DNA of 64,000 nt from NCBI GenBank assembly GCA_017408885.1, contig JAFQTT010000001.1:1-64000 (forward strand), read 5' to 3'. The notes beneath the pieces were generated by a model. That model was not told where the DNA came from and searched no databases. It saw only the letters and a list, made by a program, of their open reading frames with translations. The DNA comes from Methanocorpusculum sp. (lineage in GTDB: Archaea; Halobacteriota; Methanomicrobia; Methanomicrobiales; Methanocorpusculaceae). Shown here one piece after another: positions 61,650 through 64,000 of this stretch; the first letter of the stretch is position 1, and every line of letters begins with the position of its first letter. The translations under genes were made by a program, and so were the position numbers.

Positions 61650-63354
61650 ACTGTGCCGGGATGATAAGTCCGCGCTCTCCTGCTGGCATGAACTCGCGGA
61701 TTGCTCCCTTTGCGAATTCTGCACGCGGGTTTGCGAAGTCGAACTTGAGTGCCGGGTCTGCGAAGCAGATCTTGATAAGCGGGGAGAGTGCCCATGCGTC
61801 ACCGCGACCAATGTGTGCTGCGCCGACGATTGCTGCGTATTCTCCCTGGTGACCGACGTTCATTGCGTAGTTCGGGTAGTTCGGTCCACGGAATTCTCCG
61901 ATACATCCCTCATCTGGTCTGATGGAGAGAGAGTTTGCGGAACCGCACTGGTCCTGAAGGTCGTAGCCGAAGAAACCAAGTCTGGACCATCCGTCCTTGT
62001 GCATAAGCTGGGACAGGTACCATGCGTTCAGACCTGCGTTGGAGTTACCGGTTGCGATAGAAGTGGTAGTACCACATGCTGCTGCAAGAACTGCTGCACG
62101 CTGGGATCCACCGAAGTGGTCTTCCATCATGGTCGGGAACTGTTCGTACTGCTCCATACCGTAGAGGTTGACTTCAGTACCGATGTCGTTGACAACTTCC
62201 TGGGTTGGCTTGACTTTGTCGTTCGGGTTCGGGTTGGTGACATCAACGTTGTACTTGTCGTGGATGTAGTCCATACCGTGGTAGACGAAGTCGTCGAGGA
62301 TGTTATCAGTGTATGCTGCAGTTGCGTACTGAGTGAATCCGACACCACCAGACATGTAGGAACCGAGCCAGATCTGGTCAAAGAGGACTGCTCCTGCACC
62401 GACAACTTCAAGGGTTGCCTTTGCCGGGTCGTACGGGTTGACACGGTCTGCCTGGATCATATCTGCGAAGTTACCGAAGAGAATTCCTCCTGGCTCGTTC
62501 GGACCGCGTGCACGGCGGGCCGGCAGGGAGGATGCCATGTTGATGACACCAGCGTGCTTTGCTGCGAAGGAAAGGTCTGCGACTGCTGCTTCTCCTGCGC
62601 ACATGCGGTATGCTGCAATGAAGGACATACCGATCTGCATTGCGGACCAGCGGGAGGTAGTTCCACCATCACAGGTTCTTCCGACGATGGTTGGCATGTG
62701 AACACACTGCCAGAGGGACTTGCCGACTGCTGCCTGGAGTGCTTCTGCCTGCTTCTTCGGGAAGAGCTTCTCGATGTCGATGACGTACTGGGACTCGAGA
62801 GAGTCTGCGAGTTCCTGGTCACCAGTGAAGACACGGACGTAACAGTCGTCGGTTAATGCCGGGTGGGTTTCGACCATGTGTTCCTGAACGACTGCTCCTC
62901 CTGGCATTGCGTGGTTGACAACGTGGAGGTATTCGTTGATGGTTTCCGGAGTAACTTCCTTACCGAGACGCTTCTGGAGAGTCTGGTGTGCCATGTCCAT
63001 GGAAACGATTACAGTTCTGCGGATGTCGTCCCACATCTGCTGCATTGCTGCGTTGTTGACGAAGTGGAGATCATCACCCTCAACGAAGGTTCCGGTTCCG
63101 GAGACTTCGTAGGTCATGAGCTGACGCTGACCCATTGGGACACCTGCTAAGTGGCAGTGGTCCGGGTCGTACATGGAGATACCGCGCTTTGCAACGATTG
63201 CCTCGTTCTCCTTAAGGAACTCGGTCTTACGTGCAGACTGGTGGACACCGTTGAACTTGTAGAACTCGGTGGTGGTGGATGCAACATCCTGCTGTGGGAA
63301 CTTCTGCTTGAGTGCGTCAAGGAAAAGTTTCTGGGTCTTTTCTACTTTAGCCAT
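61648..63354 (-). CDS. mcrA: Methyl-coenzyme M reductase subunit alpha
   Basis: 568 residues. [20 protein letters not shown] carries the thioglycine and nearby modified residues, [20 protein letters not shown] precedes the methylated sites, and [20 protein letters not shown] contains the active-site tyrosine region. It is the catalytic subunit that binds F430 and releases methane. It begins 2 bp after mcrG, with the RBS inside the mcrG end. Confidence 0.97.
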   Translation of the reverse strand: MAKVEKTQKLFLDALKQKFPQQDVASTTTEFYKFNGVHQSARKTEFLKENEAIVAKRGISMYDPDHCHLAGVPMGQRQLMTYEVSGTGTFVEGDDLHFVNNAAMQQMWDDIRRTVIVSMDMAHQTLQKRLGKEVTPETINEYLHVVNHAMPGGAVVQEHMVETHPALTDDCYVRVFTGDQELADSLESQYVIDIEKLFPKKQAEALQAAVGKSLWQCVHMPTIVGRTCDGGTTSRWSAMQIGMSFIAAYRMCAGEAAVADLSFAAKHAGVINMASSLPARRARGPNEPGGILFGNFADMIQADRVNPYDPAKATLEVVGAGAVLFDQIWLGSYMSGGVGFTQYATAAYTDNILDDFVYHGMDYIHDKYNVDVTNPNPNDKVKPTQEVVNDIGTEVNLYGMEQYEQFPTMMEDHFGGSQRAAVLAAACGTTTSIATGNSNAGLNAWYLSQLMHKDGWSRLGFFGYDLQDQCGSANSLSIRPDEGCIGEFRGPNYPNYAMNVGHQGEYAAIVGAAHIGRGDAWALSPLIKICFADPALKFDFANPRAEFAKGAIREFMPAGERGLIIPAQ

Positions 63355-63356
63355 GT

Positions 63357-64000
63357 TTAGTCCTCCTTTGGCATGAATCCGTATTTGGTACGGAGTGCGT
63401 GGATGCGCTGGACGTATGCAACGTACTCTGCGTCATCACGGAGTGCAGTTCCAACAAGGGAGTGGAACATCGGGGTGTTCTCTTTGAGCCATGCTGCGTC
63501 CATCGGCTTGCCGACTGCGACCTTGCGGTCGAGCGGGTTTCCGACCTGGTCCTTGACGTACTTGACGATTCCGTCGTCGTCGAGGATACAGCGCTGTACT
63601 GCATCGAACATCATTCCGTTCTCTGCGAGACGGAGGGAGTGTCCGTGAACAGTTGCACCACGGATACCAACAGTTGCTGGGTCGAAGAGTTCGGACTCGA
63701 TGAGCTCGCGTGCGTACTGTTCAAGGTCACGCTCACGGCACTCGATAATCTGACGTCCAGAGAGTGTTCCCGGGTCGATACCGCGGTAGCGGTACATCTC
63801 GAGGTAGGATCTCTGGTATGGCTGACATGGTGCGTTCAGCATAGAGTCTGCGAACTGGATGTATCTGACACGGTCACCGGCTTTTGCTCCCTCGGTTGGT
63901 GCAACAAGCTTTCTGATCGGGCAGTCTGGTTCACCCTGCTCTGCGAGTGGCGGGTGTGCAGATCCGTATGCTGCTCCTGGTGCGTGGTGTCCCATAATGA
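63357..64000 (-). CDS. mcrG: Methyl-coenzyme M reductase subunit gamma (partial)
   Basis: At least 212 residues visible; the family is about 250, and the frame stays open through the window edge (ATT precedes the ATG at 63995), so the N-terminus lies outside. [20 protein letters not shown] corresponds to about residue 40 of known McrG proteins, so this ATG is internal. [20 protein letters not shown] and [15 protein letters not shown] are typical. mcrC, mcrD and mcrB are expected to the right. Confidence 0.95.
   Translation of the reverse strand, partial: IMGHHAPGAAYGSAHPPLAEQGEPDCPIRKLVAPTEGAKAGDRVRYIQFADSMLNAPCQPYQRSYLEMYRYRGIDPGTLSGRQIIECRERDLEQYARELIESELFDPATVGIRGATVHGHSLRLAENGMMFDAVQRCILDDDGIVKYVKDQVGNPLDRKVAVGKPMDAAWLKENTPMFHSLVGTALRDDAEYVAYVQRIHALRTKYGFMPKED

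Noticed and set aside
61813-62856. 347-residue open frame opposite mcrA
   Set aside because: It is the antisense frame of a strongly conserved gene with biased codons; its protein is Cys- and Val-rich and has no domain pattern.

Overview
The window comes from a hydrogenotrophic methanogenic archaeon. It carries the end of a methyl-coenzyme M reductase operon (mcrG partial, mcrA) followed by the whole mtr operon for the Na+-translocating methyltransferase. It also holds archaeal marker genes: a 7S SRP RNA, aEF1B, an L10e/uL16 ribosomal protein, RadB, an archaeal CCA-adding enzyme, a Cdc48-type AAA ATPase and diphthine synthase. Gene content and sequence style fit the order Methanomicrobiales, and Methanocorpusculum is my best guess. 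That genus call is inference, not a database result.

Left third (1-23.5 kb), accessory cell-surface locus. It holds a flippase, two large multi-span membrane proteins with a soluble tail (GT-C-like), four glycosyltransferases of the GT4 and GT2 types, and a sugar-nucleotide set (GalU, UDP-glucose dehydrogenase, two epimerases). Within it are a very AT-rich stretch (9.7-13.1 kb), a 1112-residue reverse transcriptase-nitrilase fusion that resembles the DRT1/UG1 defence family, and an XRE-ImmA/IrrE plus PIN pair. Three copies of a ~140 bp promoter-leader element sit upstream of surface genes at 1-142, 3722-3864 and 14362-14493. Several GC-rich inverted-repeat elements occupy the longer gene-free stretches here and just to the right.

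Middle (24-55.6 kb), mostly housekeeping genes of ordinary composition. In order: aEF1B with a two-zinc-finger mini-protein, a probable methanofuran-pathway kinase, a secreted PLD protein, malate dehydrogenase, SRP RNA, tRNA(CAU) and tRNA-Asn, two M24 peptidases, Pgk, DphB, L10e, and a SsuABC/TauABC-like transporter whose binding protein appears circularly permuted. Then come PanE, MobA, SAH hydrolase, a patatin, Cdc48, hexuloisomerase, an aminotransferase, an M42 peptidase, SerA, and a RadB-LarC-ThiI-LarE-Cca-ThpR cluster. A candidate structured RNA lies at about 27.25-27.36 kb.

Right end (55.6-64 kb), energy metabolism. The mtr operon reads E-D-C-B-A-F-[A-G]-H on the minus strand: the position normally held by mtrG is taken by a fusion of a second, nearly identical corrinoid-binding MtrA domain to MtrG. 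Upstream of it lie mcrA and the partial mcrG.

The observations most worth following up are the archaeal RT-nitrilase, the MtrA-MtrG fusion, the permuted binding protein, the triplicated promoter-leader element and the candidate RNA.
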